Under the pieces are notes generated by a model, which saw only the letters and a list, made by a program, of their open reading frames with translations, was not told the origin of the DNA and did not search any database. A program made the position numbers and the translations under genes. Below, one piece after another: positions 32,995-42,070 of a DNA stretch of 64,000 nt (its first letter is position 1; every line of letters starts with the position of its first letter). This DNA comes from Blautia sp. MSJ-19 (lineage in GTDB: Bacteria > Bacillota > Clostridia > Lachnospirales > Lachnospiraceae): positions 406,926 through 470,925 of the forward strand of contig NZ_JAHLQA010000007.1 in NCBI RefSeq assembly GCF_018918125.1. Direction: 5' to 3'.

Positions 32995-34269
32995 ATGACA
33001 CCCTTACAAATTACCTTAGTGATCCTGCTGGTAACGATCATTGCTTTTGCATCAGGCAAAATTCCGATTGCAGTTATTTCATCTGGAATTATGATCGCCC
33101 TTATTCTGACAGGAGTCAGAACCCCCGAAGAAGCATTTAGTGGATTTGTTAATACAAATGTTGTTATGTTTGTTGCAATGTTTGTGATCGGTGCGGGACT
33201 TACCAAAACAAAGCTGATCGATCATGCACAGAATCTTGTTATCCGTTATAAAGAGAATCCCCGTATGCTGATCTTATTATCCTGTCTGGCTGCATCTCTT
33301 ATGGCGTGTATCACAAATGCAACAGCAACTGCTGCTATTATGATTCCACTTCTTGTTGGAATTGCCAATGATATCGGAACCAGCCGCAGTAAACTTCTTT
33401 TTCCGGCTATGGCATGTGCAAATGTTGCTACTTCTATGACTTTTCTGGGACAGGGTGCCAGCAACATGACATGGAACGATATCATGATGGAAGGCGGTGC
33501 GCCGCATGCTCTGCATGTATGGGATTTTACCATTGCGCGAATTCCACTGCTTATTGTTGCAATTGCTTACATGGTTTTTATTGGTCATAAACTGATGCCG
33601 GACATTGACAACAACAAATTTGACGATAGTGCACACGGGACAGAAGCGTCTGAAAAGCTGAGTCCTTTTAAAGAAAAACTTGCTCTGATCATTGTGCTTG
33701 GCACGATCGTTCTGATGCTTTTTGAAAATGTGATCGGTATAAAAATGTACCTTATTGCGTGTGTTGGTGCAGTTCTTTTAGTACTTACCGGTGTTCTTTC
33801 CGAAAAGGAAGCACTGAATTCGATTCACCAGCCGACGATCTTTCTGTTTGCAGGTGTATTGTCTCTTTCAGATGCAATCAAAGTAACCGGAGCCGGTGAC
33901 CTTGTGGCTGATCTGATGATCCGGATCCTTGGTGATACAGCAAATCCATATATTATGATGGCTGTATTCTTTATGATCCCGTTCCTGCTTACACAGGTAA
34001 TGTCAAATCTTGCAACGCTGACGATTTTTATTCCGTTGGTTACATCGGCCTGCCTTAAAATTGGTGTGGATCCGCGTGCAGCAGTTGTCGGTGTCCTTAC
34101 TGCAAGCTGTATCTCAATTATGACTCCGATGGCAGCACCGTGTCAGATCATGATCATTGAACCAGGCGGATATACGTTTAAGGACTATTTGAAATGCGGA
34201 ACGCCGCTGGCACTGATCCTTGCATTAATGACAATCTTTCTGATGCCACTGATGTTTCCGTTTTATTAA
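32995..34269 (+). CDS. SLC13/DASS-like anion transporter
   Basis: Membrane protein of 424 aa with ten or more hydrophobic segments, built as two repeats as in SLC13/ArsB-superfamily carriers of dicarboxylates or sulfate. The family's asparagine-threonine hallmark appears as ITNATATAAIMIPLL near residue 106; the second repeat has QVMSNLATLTIFIPLV near residue 340. A polar loop near 205-225 separates the halves. The ATG follows AAAGGAG. It sits between a LysR regulator and the pyruvate formate-lyase gene. Substrate cannot be told; a di- or tricarboxylate or sulfate is plausible. Confidence 0.85.
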   Translation: MTPLQITLVILLVTIIAFASGKIPIAVISSGIMIALILTGVRTPEEAFSGFVNTNVVMFVAMFVIGAGLTKTKLIDHAQNLVIRYKENPRMLILLSCLAASLMACITNATATAAIMIPLLVGIANDIGTSRSKLLFPAMACANVATSMTFLGQGASNMTWNDIMMEGGAPHALHVWDFTIARIPLLIVAIAYMVFIGHKLMPDIDNNKFDDSAHGTEASEKLSPFKEKLALIIVLGTIVLMLFENVIGIKMYLIACVGAVLLVLTGVLSEKEALNSIHQPTIFLFAGVLSLSDAIKVTGAGDLVADLMIRILGDTANPYIMMAVFFMIPFLLTQVMSNLATLTIFIPLVTSACLKIGVDPRAAVVGVLTASCISIMTPMAAPCQIMIIEPGGYTFKDYLKCGTPLALILALMTIFLMPLMFPFY

Positions 34270-34331
34270 AACACAGATTGTTCGTTTAAAAGTCCATAAG
34301 TTTTTCCTATAGTACCATACATATCATTAAT

Positions 34332-34361
34332 TTGTTATTAGCACAGATCTTTGGATATAAT
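34332..34361 (+). promoter_or_regulatory. Promoter of the pyruvate formate-lyase gene
   Basis: TTGTTA (34332-34337), an 18-nt spacer and TATAAT (34356-34361). The leader is short, about 40 nt. Confidence 0.65.
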
Positions 34362-34406
34362 AAGCACAACAAAGGAAACGCAAAGCAAAGAAGGAGGATG
34401 CAGGCA

Positions 34407-36683
34407 ATGCCAATGACAAAACCTGGAAAGTTTGACAGCAAAGGAGCATGGGATGGCTTCCGCGGAGAAATCTGGCAGGAAGAGATCAATGTTCGTGATT
34501 TCATTCAGAAAAACTACACACCATATGATGGAGATGAAAGTTTTCTGGCAGGTCCGACTGAGAGAACTGAGAAATTATGGAACCATGTACAGAAGCTGCA
34601 GAAAGAAGAAAGAGAAAAGGGCGGTGTTCTGGAGTGTGAAACAGAAGTTGTTTCCGGTCTGACCGCTTACGGACCTGGATATATCAGCGAAGACCTCAAA
34701 GATATGGAGCAGATCGTAGGCTTACAGACAGACAAACCGCTGAAACGTGCATTCATGCCTTATGGCGGTATCCGTATGGCAGTTCAGGCTGCTGAGACTT
34801 ACGGATATGAGATCAATCCGGAACTCAAAAAAATCTTCACAACTTATGTGACAACGCACAACGATGCTGTTTTTGGTGCCTACACTCCGGAAATGCGTCT
34901 TGCAAGAAAGACACACGTTGTAACAGGTCTTCCGGATACTTACGGACGTGGACGTATCGTAGGTGACTACCGTCGTGTGGCTCTTTACGGAATCGACCGT
35001 CTGATCGAGGCAAAAAAAGTAGCTCATTATCGCGCAGGATGTGGAAACATGTACGACGATGTTATCCGTATGCGTGAGGAGATCAGCCAGCAGCTCAAAG
35101 CTCTCAACGAGATGAAGAAGATGGCTGAGATCTATGGATATGATATTTCCAGACCGGCAAGAAATGCCCACGAAGCAGTTCAGTGGCTGTACTTCGGATA
35201 TCTGGCAGCAGTCAAGACACAGAACGGTGCTGCAATGAGCGTCGGACGTATTTCTACATTCCTGGATATCTACATTCAGCGTGATATCGAAAAAGGAATC
35301 CTCACAGAAGACGAGGCACAGGAACTGATCGACCACATGACCATGAAATTCAGAATGGTAAAATTCGCACGTATTCCGGAATACAATCAGTTATTCTCCG
35401 GTGACCCGACATGGGTAACTCTGGAAGTCGGCGGAACAAGCCTTGACGGACGTCACATGGTTACAAAGACAGACTATCGTTTCCTTCATACTCTGGAAAA
35501 CATGGGACCGAGCCCGGAACCGAATCTCACTGTTCTTTACAGCCCGAGCCTTCCGAGAGCTTTCAAAGAATATGCAGCTAAGATTTCTGTTGATACAAGC
35601 TCCATCCAGTACGAGAACGACGAAGTCATGAAACCGGAATGGGGAGATGACTACTCTATCTGCTGCTGCGTTTCCGCAACAAAGACAGGTAAAGAGATCC
35701 AGCTCTTCGGTGCCCGTGCAAACCTTGCAAAAACACTGCTGTACGCATTCAACGGTGGCTTCGATGAGAAACACAGAATCCAGTGCGGACCGGCAATGGC
35801 AAGGATCACTTCTGAATATGCGGATTATGACGAAGTTATCGAGAAATTTGACTGGTGGATGGACTGGCTCGCAGACATCTATGTAAACGTGCTCAACCTG
35901 ATCCACTACATGCATGACAAATACTACTATGAAGCAGCAGAGATGGCCCTGATCGACAACGACTGTGAGCGTTCTTTTGCAACTGGTATCGCAGGATTTT
36001 CACATGTTGTAGATTCCCTCAGTGCGATCAAATACGCCAAAGTCAAGATCATCCGTGACGAAGAAGGCATTACAAAAGATTTCGAGATCGAAGGAGACTT
36101 CCCACGCTACGGAAATGACGATCCTCGTGCAGATGAGATCGCAACCTGGCTTCTGCGTACTTTCTTTGACAAGATCCGCCGTCGCCACACCTATCGTGAC
36201 TCCAAACCGAGTACTTCTATCCTGACCATTACTTCCAACGTAGTATATGGAGAGGCTACAGGAGCTACACCGGACGGACGTAAAGCATATACTTCCTTTG
36301 CACCAGGTGCTTCACCGTCTTACGGCGCAGAGCAGAACGGACTTCTTGCTTCCCTGAACTCTGTTGCAAAGATTCCGTATCACTGGGCACTGGATGGTAT
36401 TTCCAATACACAGACTATCAATCCGGATGCACTTGGACATGAAGAAAAAGAGCGCAAAGAAAATCTGGTAAACATCCTTGACGGATACTTCTCACAGGAT
36501 GCGCATCACCTGAATGTCAATGTATTTGGCACTGAGAAACTGATCGATGCAATGGAACATCCGGAAAAAGAAGAATATCAGAACTTTACCATCCGTGTTT
36601 CCGGATACGCTGTTAAGTTCATTTCCCTGACAAAGAAACAGCAGCTTGACGTTATCGCACGTACCTGCCATAAGAGACTGTAA
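34407..36683 (+). CDS. pflB: Formate C-acetyltransferase (pyruvate formate-lyase)
   Basis: Glycyl radical enzyme, 758 aa, that splits pyruvate with CoA to acetyl-CoA and formate under strict anaerobiosis. The active-site cysteines are in [13 protein letters not shown] and the glycyl radical Gly is in RVSGYAVKF near the C-terminus. The N-terminal domain matches PFL throughout (for example [23 protein letters not shown]). The length is that of ordinary PFL, with no extra N-terminal encapsulation peptide. The start at 34407 lies 9 nt after AAGGAGG; earlier in-frame starts are too close to it. The radical SAM activase gene usually next door is absent from this window. Confidence 0.96.
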   Translation: MPMTKPGKFDSKGAWDGFRGEIWQEEINVRDFIQKNYTPYDGDESFLAGPTERTEKLWNHVQKLQKEEREKGGVLECETEVVSGLTAYGPGYISEDLKDMEQIVGLQTDKPLKRAFMPYGGIRMAVQAAETYGYEINPELKKIFTTYVTTHNDAVFGAYTPEMRLARKTHVVTGLPDTYGRGRIVGDYRRVALYGIDRLIEAKKVAHYRAGCGNMYDDVIRMREEISQQLKALNEMKKMAEIYGYDISRPARNAHEAVQWLYFGYLAAVKTQNGAAMSVGRISTFLDIYIQRDIEKGILTEDEAQELIDHMTMKFRMVKFARIPEYNQLFSGDPTWVTLEVGGTSLDGRHMVTKTDYRFLHTLENMGPSPEPNLTVLYSPSLPRAFKEYAAKISVDTSSIQYENDEVMKPEWGDDYSICCCVSATKTGKEIQLFGARANLAKTLLYAFNGGFDEKHRIQCGPAMARITSEYADYDEVIEKFDWWMDWLADIYVNVLNLIHYMHDKYYYEAAEMALIDNDCERSFATGIAGFSHVVDSLSAIKYAKVKIIRDEEGITKDFEIEGDFPRYGNDDPRADEIATWLLRTFFDKIRRRHTYRDSKPSTSILTITSNVVYGEATGATPDGRKAYTSFAPGASPSYGAEQNGLLASLNSVAKIPYHWALDGISNTQTINPDALGHEEKERKENLVNILDGYFSQDAHHLNVNVFGTEKLIDAMEHPEKEEYQNFTIRVSGYAVKFISLTKKQQLDVIARTCHKRL

Positions 36684-36701
36684 TAAGGGACTGATATTGT
36701 T

Positions 36702-37424
36702 ATGGCATTTGGATTTGGACCGCAGGAAATGCTGGACAGAGCACAGGTGCCGGACAAATGGCAGCTTACGCCACTCAAGAATTTCAAATCTCCCCGGATC
36801 CGGGCGAGGATGTGGCGTACTGCTCTGGCAGTATTGATCACTGCCGTAGTTTATGAATACCTCCTAAGCAAAAGAAATCCGTGTTTTGCACTGATCGGTG
36901 CAGTTTATGCGGTTGGAAGCCAGTTTGAAGAAGGCTTCCACAACGGAATCAACCGGGTGATCGGCACTCTGGTTGGCGGTCTTCTGGTGATTCCTTTTTA
37001 TGAATTGTATACCAGTCAGCCCTTTGGGATCCCTGATTGGATATGGCTTGTTTCCGGTCTGTGTCTTGTGATCTGGTGTAATTTTGCACTGGGTGCAGAC
37101 TCAGCGATTCAGCCTGGAAGCGTGATTTACTTTGTCGTGATCTACACGGTTGGTACGGAGCGGGTACTCCCATACACAATCGCCCGCATCCTTGATACAG
37201 GAGGAGGTGTGCTGATCGCACTTCTTTTGTATGTGCTGTTTCCCTCAAAGCACGACAGAGAAAAAGGTGTTTCTTTACTGACCTTCTGGGCTGAAACAAA
37301 AGATGCCTTTAAATCTTACATAAACAAAAACCGCACATCCCGAAAAAAAGAGCGTGAAAATTTCGGAGCGGAAGATGAAAAGTTTTACGAATTTCTTTCA
37401 AAAATAAAAGATAGACAAAAATAA
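36702..37424 (+). CDS. FUSC/aromatic acid exporter-like membrane protein
   Basis: A 240-aa protein with an N-terminal cytoplasmic segment, about five to six hydrophobic helices between residues 40 and 185, and a charged C-terminal tail of about 55 residues rich in Lys and Arg. The pattern ALIGAVYAVGSQFEEGFHNGINRVIGTLVGG near residue 65 is typical of FUSC/ArAE proteins, which are half-size relatives of aromatic acid exporters. The ATG begins 18 bp after the pflB stop, so it is co-transcribed, placing the known terminator after both. The substrate is unknown. Confidence 0.75.
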   Translation: MAFGFGPQEMLDRAQVPDKWQLTPLKNFKSPRIRARMWRTALAVLITAVVYEYLLSKRNPCFALIGAVYAVGSQFEEGFHNGINRVIGTLVGGLLVIPFYELYTSQPFGIPDWIWLVSGLCLVIWCNFALGADSAIQPGSVIYFVVIYTVGTERVLPYTIARILDTGGGVLIALLLYVLFPSKHDREKGVSLLTFWAETKDAFKSYINKNRTSRKKERENFGAEDEKFYEFLSKIKDRQK

Positions 37425-37431
37425 TGGTTGA

Positions 37432-37463
37432 GGGCACCCGCAGAGATGGCGGGTGTTCTTTTT
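37432..37463 (+). terminator. Terminator of the pflB operon
   Basis: GGGCACCCGC pairs with GCGGGTGTTC around AGAGATG, followed by TTTTT. Confidence 0.85.
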
Positions 37464-37587
37464 GTGCGCAGAAAAGCCTGGAAAAATATTTCAGAATAAG
37501 ACTGGCACTTAGATTTAAAAATTGTTAAAATCATAAATAACAACAGATTCGAAAATGACGATACATAAAATGAAACAGGAGAAAAGA

Positions 37588-38577
37588 ATGAAAAGTACAG
37601 GATTTGCAACAATCGGAACGAGTAAGATCACAAAGAAATTCTTAAGCGCAGCAAAAGAATGCCAGGATTTTAGACTTGTGGCAGTGTATTCCCGTGATAT
37701 TAAAAAAGCAGAACAGTTTGCCAGCGAGCAGGGGGCAGAGAAGTATTATGACAGTCTGGATGCACTTGCATCAGATAAGGATGTGGAGGCGGTCTATGTC
37801 GCCAGTCCGAACCACATGCATTATGAACATGCAATGAAGCTTCTGAAAGCTGGTAAACACATACTCTGCGAGAAAGCAATTGCATCCAATCATGCAGAGG
37901 CAGAAGAAATGTTCCGCATGGCACAGGAACAGGGCGTGCTCCTTTTGGAGGCTATGCGAACGGTATTCCATCCGGGAATGAGAGTGATCAGAGAAAATCT
38001 GCCCAAACTCGGGGCAATCCGCAAGGCTGCCTTCAGTTACTGTCAGTATTCGAGCCGTTATGACAGTTTCAAAGAAGGGCAGGAACATAATATTTTCAGG
38101 AGAGAATGTTCCGCCGGAGCGCTGATGGATATTGGTGTGTACAGCGTGCATGCAATGCTTTATCTCCTGGGAATGCCGGAGAAAATTACCGGATTTTCTG
38201 TCATGCTCCGCGGTGACATTGACGGAGCCGGAAATATCCTCGCGAAGTATCCGGATAAAATCGCAGAAGTATCTTATTCCAAGATCACAGATTCTTCATT
38301 ACCAGGTGAGGTACAGGGAGAAAACGGAACCCTGTTATTTGGTGGAGAGAGCAACAGCCCGGAAAACGTCAGGATCGTTTACCGGGATGGAAGCGAAGAA
38401 ATCCTCTGGCAGCAGGAAACAGAAAACAGCATGAAATACGAGCTGGAACATTTCCTGAAAATGATCCACGACGAGGAAGATGTGCAGCCACATACGGAAC
38501 GATCCTTAAATGCCATGAAACTTATGGATGAAATGAGGAGACAGTGCGGAATCATATTTCCCGCGGATGAGAGATAA
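37588..38577 (+). CDS. Gfo/Idh/MocA family oxidoreductase (monocistronic)
   Basis: NAD(P)-dependent sugar or polyol oxidoreductase of 329 aa. The Rossmann start reads TIGTSKITKKFL instead of GxGxxG, and the usual EKP active-site motif is EKA (HILCEKAIASN), both seen in the dihydrodiol-dehydrogenase-like branch of the family. The C-terminal alpha/beta domain contains GALMDIGVYSVHAMLYLLG. AGGAG precedes the ATG at 37588; an ATG 11 codons earlier lacks a site. It is followed by its own terminator at 38600. It differs clearly from the second oxidoreductase of this region. Confidence 0.85.
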   Translation: MKSTGFATIGTSKITKKFLSAAKECQDFRLVAVYSRDIKKAEQFASEQGAEKYYDSLDALASDKDVEAVYVASPNHMHYEHAMKLLKAGKHILCEKAIASNHAEAEEMFRMAQEQGVLLLEAMRTVFHPGMRVIRENLPKLGAIRKAAFSYCQYSSRYDSFKEGQEHNIFRRECSAGALMDIGVYSVHAMLYLLGMPEKITGFSVMLRGDIDGAGNILAKYPDKIAEVSYSKITDSSLPGEVQGENGTLLFGGESNSPENVRIVYRDGSEEILWQQETENSMKYELEHFLKMIHDEEDVQPHTERSLNAMKLMDEMRRQCGIIFPADER

Positions 38578-38599
38578 TCAGATAGAAAAGCACGAGAAA

Positions 38600-38635
38600 A
38601 GATTCTATGATTGAAAAATTATAGGATCTTTTTTT
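38600..38635 (+). terminator. Terminator after the first Gfo/Idh/MocA gene
   Basis: A 13-bp AT-rich stem (38600-38612 with 38617-38629) with a GAAA loop is followed by six T. Confidence 0.75.
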
Positions 38636-38764
38636 GTACAATTATTGCAGATGAAAGAAATGAAAAGTTTTCAGAAATGAAACGAAAAATATAGCAATAT
38701 ATATCAAAAATGAATAATAAAAAGATGCAATACATAGAATAAATATACGAATAGCACAAAAATA

Positions 38765-38793
38765 TTGACCGTGAAAGTGAAAAATGATATGTT
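38765..38793 (+). promoter_or_regulatory. Promoter of the oxidoreductase-importer operon
   Basis: TTGACC (38765-38770), a 17-nt spacer and TATGTT (38788-38793). Several AATGAAA-type repeats surround it (38650-38825) and may be regulator sites. No perfect LacI palindrome is visible. Confidence 0.55.
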
Positions 38794-38844
38794 TTAGATG
38801 AAAAATGAAACAAAAAATGAAAAAATCATAGAGGAGGGAGAAAA

Positions 38845-39894
38845 TTGGTAAGAGTTGGAATCATAGGCTGTGGAAAAATCGCACAGGTTCGCCATATTCC
38901 AGAATATCTGGACAATCCGGATGTAAAACTGACAGGCCTTTATGATCTGAATCTGCAGCGTGCGAAAGAACTGGCAGATAAATATCACTGCAAGTCATAT
39001 GAAAGTGTGGAAGAACTGCTTGCGGATTCGGAAATCGATGCAGTCAGTGTATGCGTAGCTAATCATGTGCATGCTGAGATCACGATTGCGGCATTGAAAG
39101 CCGGAAAACATGTGTTATGTGAAAAGCCGATGGCGACAAATCTGAAAGATTGCCAGATGATGGTAGAAACAGCTGAAAAGATGGGCAAAAAGCTGATGAT
39201 CGGACAGAATCAGAGATTTGCCAAAGCACATGCGGAAGCGAAGAAACTGATTGAAAGAGGCGATATTGGAAAAGTCCTTACTTTCAAAACGACCTTTGGT
39301 CATGGTGGTCCGGAGACATGGAGCGTAGATGCAGGTCCGCATAACTGGTTTTTTGATAAGAAACGGGCAGCTATGGGAGCTATGGCAGACCTTGGAGTGC
39401 ATAAGACAGATTTAATCCAGTATCTCCTTGATGATACAGTAGAAGAAACTACGGCAAAAGTAACGACGCTGGATAAAAGAGACAGTGACGGAAATCTGAT
39501 CGGTGTAGACGACAATGCAATCTGCATTTACAAAATGAAAAGTGGTATCATCGGAACGATGACAGCCAGCTGGACTTATTATGGAGAGGAAGATAATTCC
39601 ACAATTATTTATGGAACAGAAGGAATGCTCAAGATCTATCATGATCCGGAGTACTGCATCGAACTGATCCGTAAAGATGGCGGGAAAGTATTCTATGATA
39701 TTGATCAGATTCAGACAAATGATAATCAGACAAAATCAGGAATTATTGATGCTTTTGTGGAATCTGTAGAAAACAATACAGAACCGGCTGTTCCGGGAAA
39801 AAGCGTACTCAGTGCAATGAAGGCTATTTTCGGAAGTCTGAAATCAAGCGAACTGGGCAGAACAGTTCGGATAGATGAGGAGGAATTGCTGTGA
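38845..39894 (+). CDS. Gfo/Idh/MocA family oxidoreductase in an importer operon
   Basis: A 349-aa cytoplasmic NAD(P)-dependent dehydrogenase. Rossmann motif GIIGCGKIAQ at residues 5-14, active-site EKP in HVLCEKPMATN near 95, and a C-terminal domain with GAMADLGVHKTDLIQYLL. Family members oxidise or reduce ring hydroxyls of inositols, glucosides or sugar derivatives. The start is the TTG at 38845 behind a strong GGAGGGAG; no ATG fits. Its stop overlaps the GTG of the next gene (GTGA), coupling it to a TIM-barrel isomerase-like protein, with an ABC importer behind. Confidence 0.88.
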   Translation: MVRVGIIGCGKIAQVRHIPEYLDNPDVKLTGLYDLNLQRAKELADKYHCKSYESVEELLADSEIDAVSVCVANHVHAEITIAALKAGKHVLCEKPMATNLKDCQMMVETAEKMGKKLMIGQNQRFAKAHAEAKKLIERGDIGKVLTFKTTFGHGGPETWSVDAGPHNWFFDKKRAAMGAMADLGVHKTDLIQYLLDDTVEETTAKVTTLDKRDSDGNLIGVDDNAICIYKMKSGIIGTMTASWTYYGEEDNSTIIYGTEGMLKIYHDPEYCIELIRKDGGKVFYDIDQIQTNDNQTKSGIIDAFVESVENNTEPAVPGKSVLSAMKAIFGSLKSSELGRTVRIDEEELL

Positions 39895-40805
39895 AGATAG
39901 GGTTAGTCAGTGCGATTCTTGAAAATTATGATTTCAAAAAGATGATCGATACTATCTCGGAGATGGGATATGAATGTGTAGAAGTAGCCTGCTGGCCGAA
40001 TGCAAAAGCAGAAAGACGCTATGCAGGTGTCTGCCACATTGATGTATCTACACTGGATGATGCGAAAGCAGCCGAGATCCTTTCCTATTGCAAGAGCAAA
40101 AACGTTGAGATTTCTTCTCTTGCATTTTATCCGAATACCATGGATGGAAATCTGGAAAAAAGAGCTGCGAACATAGAACATCTGTACAAAGTGATCGATG
40201 CAAGTCAGAAACTCGGAATTAATCTGGTAACAACATTTATCGGTCGTGACCAGACAAAGACTGTAGAAGAAAATCTGGAACTGGTAAAAGAGATCTGGAT
40301 TCCGATCGTGCGTTATGCAGAAGAAAAGAAAGTACGCATTGCGATTGAAAACTGTCCGATGCTTTTTGACGGTGACCAGTGGCCGGGTGGACAGAACCTG
40401 ATGACCACACCGGTAATCTGGAGAAAAGTATTTGAGATTCTTGACAGTGATTATATCGGAATCAATTATGATCCGTCTCATTTTGTATGGCAAATGATTG
40501 ATTACATCCAGCCGCTTTATGAGTTTAAAGATAAGATCTTCCATGTACATTATAAAGATATCAAACTTTTCAGAGAAAAACTGAAAGAATGCGGTACGAT
40601 GGCATATCCGCTTCAGTATATGATGCCAAAACTTCCGGGACTCGGAGATGTAAATTGGGGAAAATACGTATCTGCACTGACCGATATCGGTTATAAAGGA
40701 TATACCTGTATCGAAGTAGAAGACAAAGCGTTCGAGGATTCAGAAGAGAGAATTCTGGACAGCCTAAGACTTTCTCTCAGATACATGAGACAGTTTGTGA
40801 TCTGA
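39891..40805 (+). CDS. Sugar phosphate isomerase/epimerase-like TIM-barrel protein (AP_endonuc_2 family)
   Basis: A 304-aa (beta/alpha)8 protein of the xylose-isomerase-like superfamily. Metal-binding landmarks are visible: IAIENCPMLFDG (Glu), GINYDPSHFVWQ (Asp-His), FHVHYKDIK (His) and CIEVEDKAF (Glu). Members are epimerases, inosose dehydratases or C-/O-glycoside-cleaving subunits. GTG start at 39891 with GAGGAGGAA upstream inside the preceding gene. Co-translation with a Gfo/Idh/MocA enzyme suggests oxidation of a ring hydroxyl followed by isomerisation or elimination. The substrate is unknown. Confidence 0.85.
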   Translation: MKIGLVSAILENYDFKKMIDTISEMGYECVEVACWPNAKAERRYAGVCHIDVSTLDDAKAAEILSYCKSKNVEISSLAFYPNTMDGNLEKRAANIEHLYKVIDASQKLGINLVTTFIGRDQTKTVEENLELVKEIWIPIVRYAEEKKVRIAIENCPMLFDGDQWPGGQNLMTTPVIWRKVFEILDSDYIGINYDPSHFVWQMIDYIQPLYEFKDKIFHVHYKDIKLFREKLKECGTMAYPLQYMMPKLPGLGDVNWGKYVSALTDIGYKGYTCIEVEDKAFEDSEERILDSLRLSLRYMRQFVI

Positions 40806-40890
40806 GAAAACAGAAAATATCAGAGAAAGAAATAACGCGGCAGAGAGACCGCTTATTAAAACTTAAATTCCAAAAAGGAGGAAATGAATT

Positions 40891-41946
40891 ATGAAGAAAA
40901 CAGTAGTTTGCATGCTGATCGCAGCTATGACAATGGGAAGTATGGTAACTCCTGTATTTGCAGACGGAGGAGATGCTACACATATTTATGTACTGACAGC
41001 ACCGGAAGACCATGGCTGGACTGGTTCCGTAGCAACATTTGCAAAAGAAAAGATTGAAGAAGTAAATGGTGCCGGAACTTACAGCGCAGAACTGATCACA
41101 TCTGCAGATGCAGCAGAACAGATCGTTAATATTGAAGATATTATTGCAGCAGGCGAAGACAATATCGCAGTTGTTATTCAGCCGATCGATGACACTGTTC
41201 AGTCTGCAATCCAGCAGCTGGTTGATGCTGAGATCCCATACGTAGCATTTGACCGTATCATTGATGGTGTGGCTGACAGCGCAGTATCCAATGTAAAAGG
41301 CGATAACGAAGGTATCGGTGCAGCAAGTGCAGCTTATTTTGTAGATGAAGGTCTGAAACCGGGCGATGCAGTTTATGTTTATGAAGGAGATACTTCTTCT
41401 GTAACAACTCTCCGTGACGGTGGATTTACCAAGTACCTGACCGGTGAACTGGAATACGATGGAAAGACAATTGCAGACGATGCAAAATGGTCAGAAGATG
41501 ATCTGGATTCTATCACCTATTCAGGAGCTATGAACTGGAGCCGTTCCGATACAAAGACATCTTTTGAATCTCTTCTTGGTGATGCATCCAATGCGGACAT
41601 CAAATGGTTCTATGCAGAAGATGATGAGCTGGCAATGGGAATCCTGGAAGCACTTCAGGGTGGTGGAATTGACGATGCAACAAAAGAAAAATTCCTCGGA
41701 AATGCACCTTATCTGACAGGATGCGGCGGACTGGATGAGCTTTATGCAGTACTTCGCGGCGAATCCTTCACAGATATCGCAGATCAGTTCGGTGGTATCG
41801 TATCCGTAACATACAGCCCGGCAATGATCCAGACAGCGATCCAGGATATGGTAGATTATCTGGATGGCAACGATGTAGAGCAGGATCACGTGATTGCTTG
41901 TGAGATCGTTAATAAGGACAACGTAAAAGATTATCCTTCTTTCTAA
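40891..41946 (+). CDS. Sugar ABC transporter substrate-binding protein (CUT2 type)
   Basis: Extracellular receptor of 351 aa with a signal peptide (residues 1-24, cleavage after PVFA). The body is a type I periplasmic-binding fold (HGWTGSVATFAKEKIEE, VVIQPIDDTVQSAIQQLVDAEIPYVAFDR, YAEDDELAMGILEALQ). There is no convincing lipobox Cys, so anchoring in a Gram-positive cell is unclear. It serves the ATPase and permease downstream. The AAAGGAGG site is strong. A perfect stem-loop follows the gene, likely lowering read-through so that receptor exceeds transporter. Confidence 0.88.
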   Translation: MKKTVVCMLIAAMTMGSMVTPVFADGGDATHIYVLTAPEDHGWTGSVATFAKEKIEEVNGAGTYSAELITSADAAEQIVNIEDIIAAGEDNIAVVIQPIDDTVQSAIQQLVDAEIPYVAFDRIIDGVADSAVSNVKGDNEGIGAASAAYFVDEGLKPGDAVYVYEGDTSSVTTLRDGGFTKYLTGELEYDGKTIADDAKWSEDDLDSITYSGAMNWSRSDTKTSFESLLGDASNADIKWFYAEDDELAMGILEALQGGGIDDATKEKFLGNAPYLTGCGGLDELYAVLRGESFTDIADQFGGIVSVTYSPAMIQTAIQDMVDYLDGNDVEQDHVIACEIVNKDNVKDYPSF

Positions 41947-41985
41947 GATTGAACAGGAAACCTATAAAAGCATACTAAATACGGT

Positions 41986-42013
41986 AAAGGGAACTTTTTA
42001 TAAAGTTCCCTTT
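41986..42013 (+). other. 12-bp perfect stem-loop between receptor and ATPase genes
   Basis: AAAGGGAACTTT (41986-41997) pairs perfectly with AAAGTTCCCTTT (42002-42013) around TTAT. There is no long T-run beyond the stem, so partial termination or 3' end protection of the receptor mRNA is likely. Confidence 0.6.
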
Positions 42014-42070
42014 AGCCGATAGAGGAGTAAGGAGCATCAGCCGGAAAAATCAGACAGGGAGGCGAGAATT

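Noticed and set aside
34407..36683. Glycyl radical enzyme as cargo of a glycyl-radical microcompartment with the shell genes at 30.4 kb
   Set aside because: The sequence is ordinary pyruvate formate-lyase (adjacent active-site cysteines, normal N-terminus without encapsulation peptide), and it is separated by a terminator, a LysR gene and a transporter.
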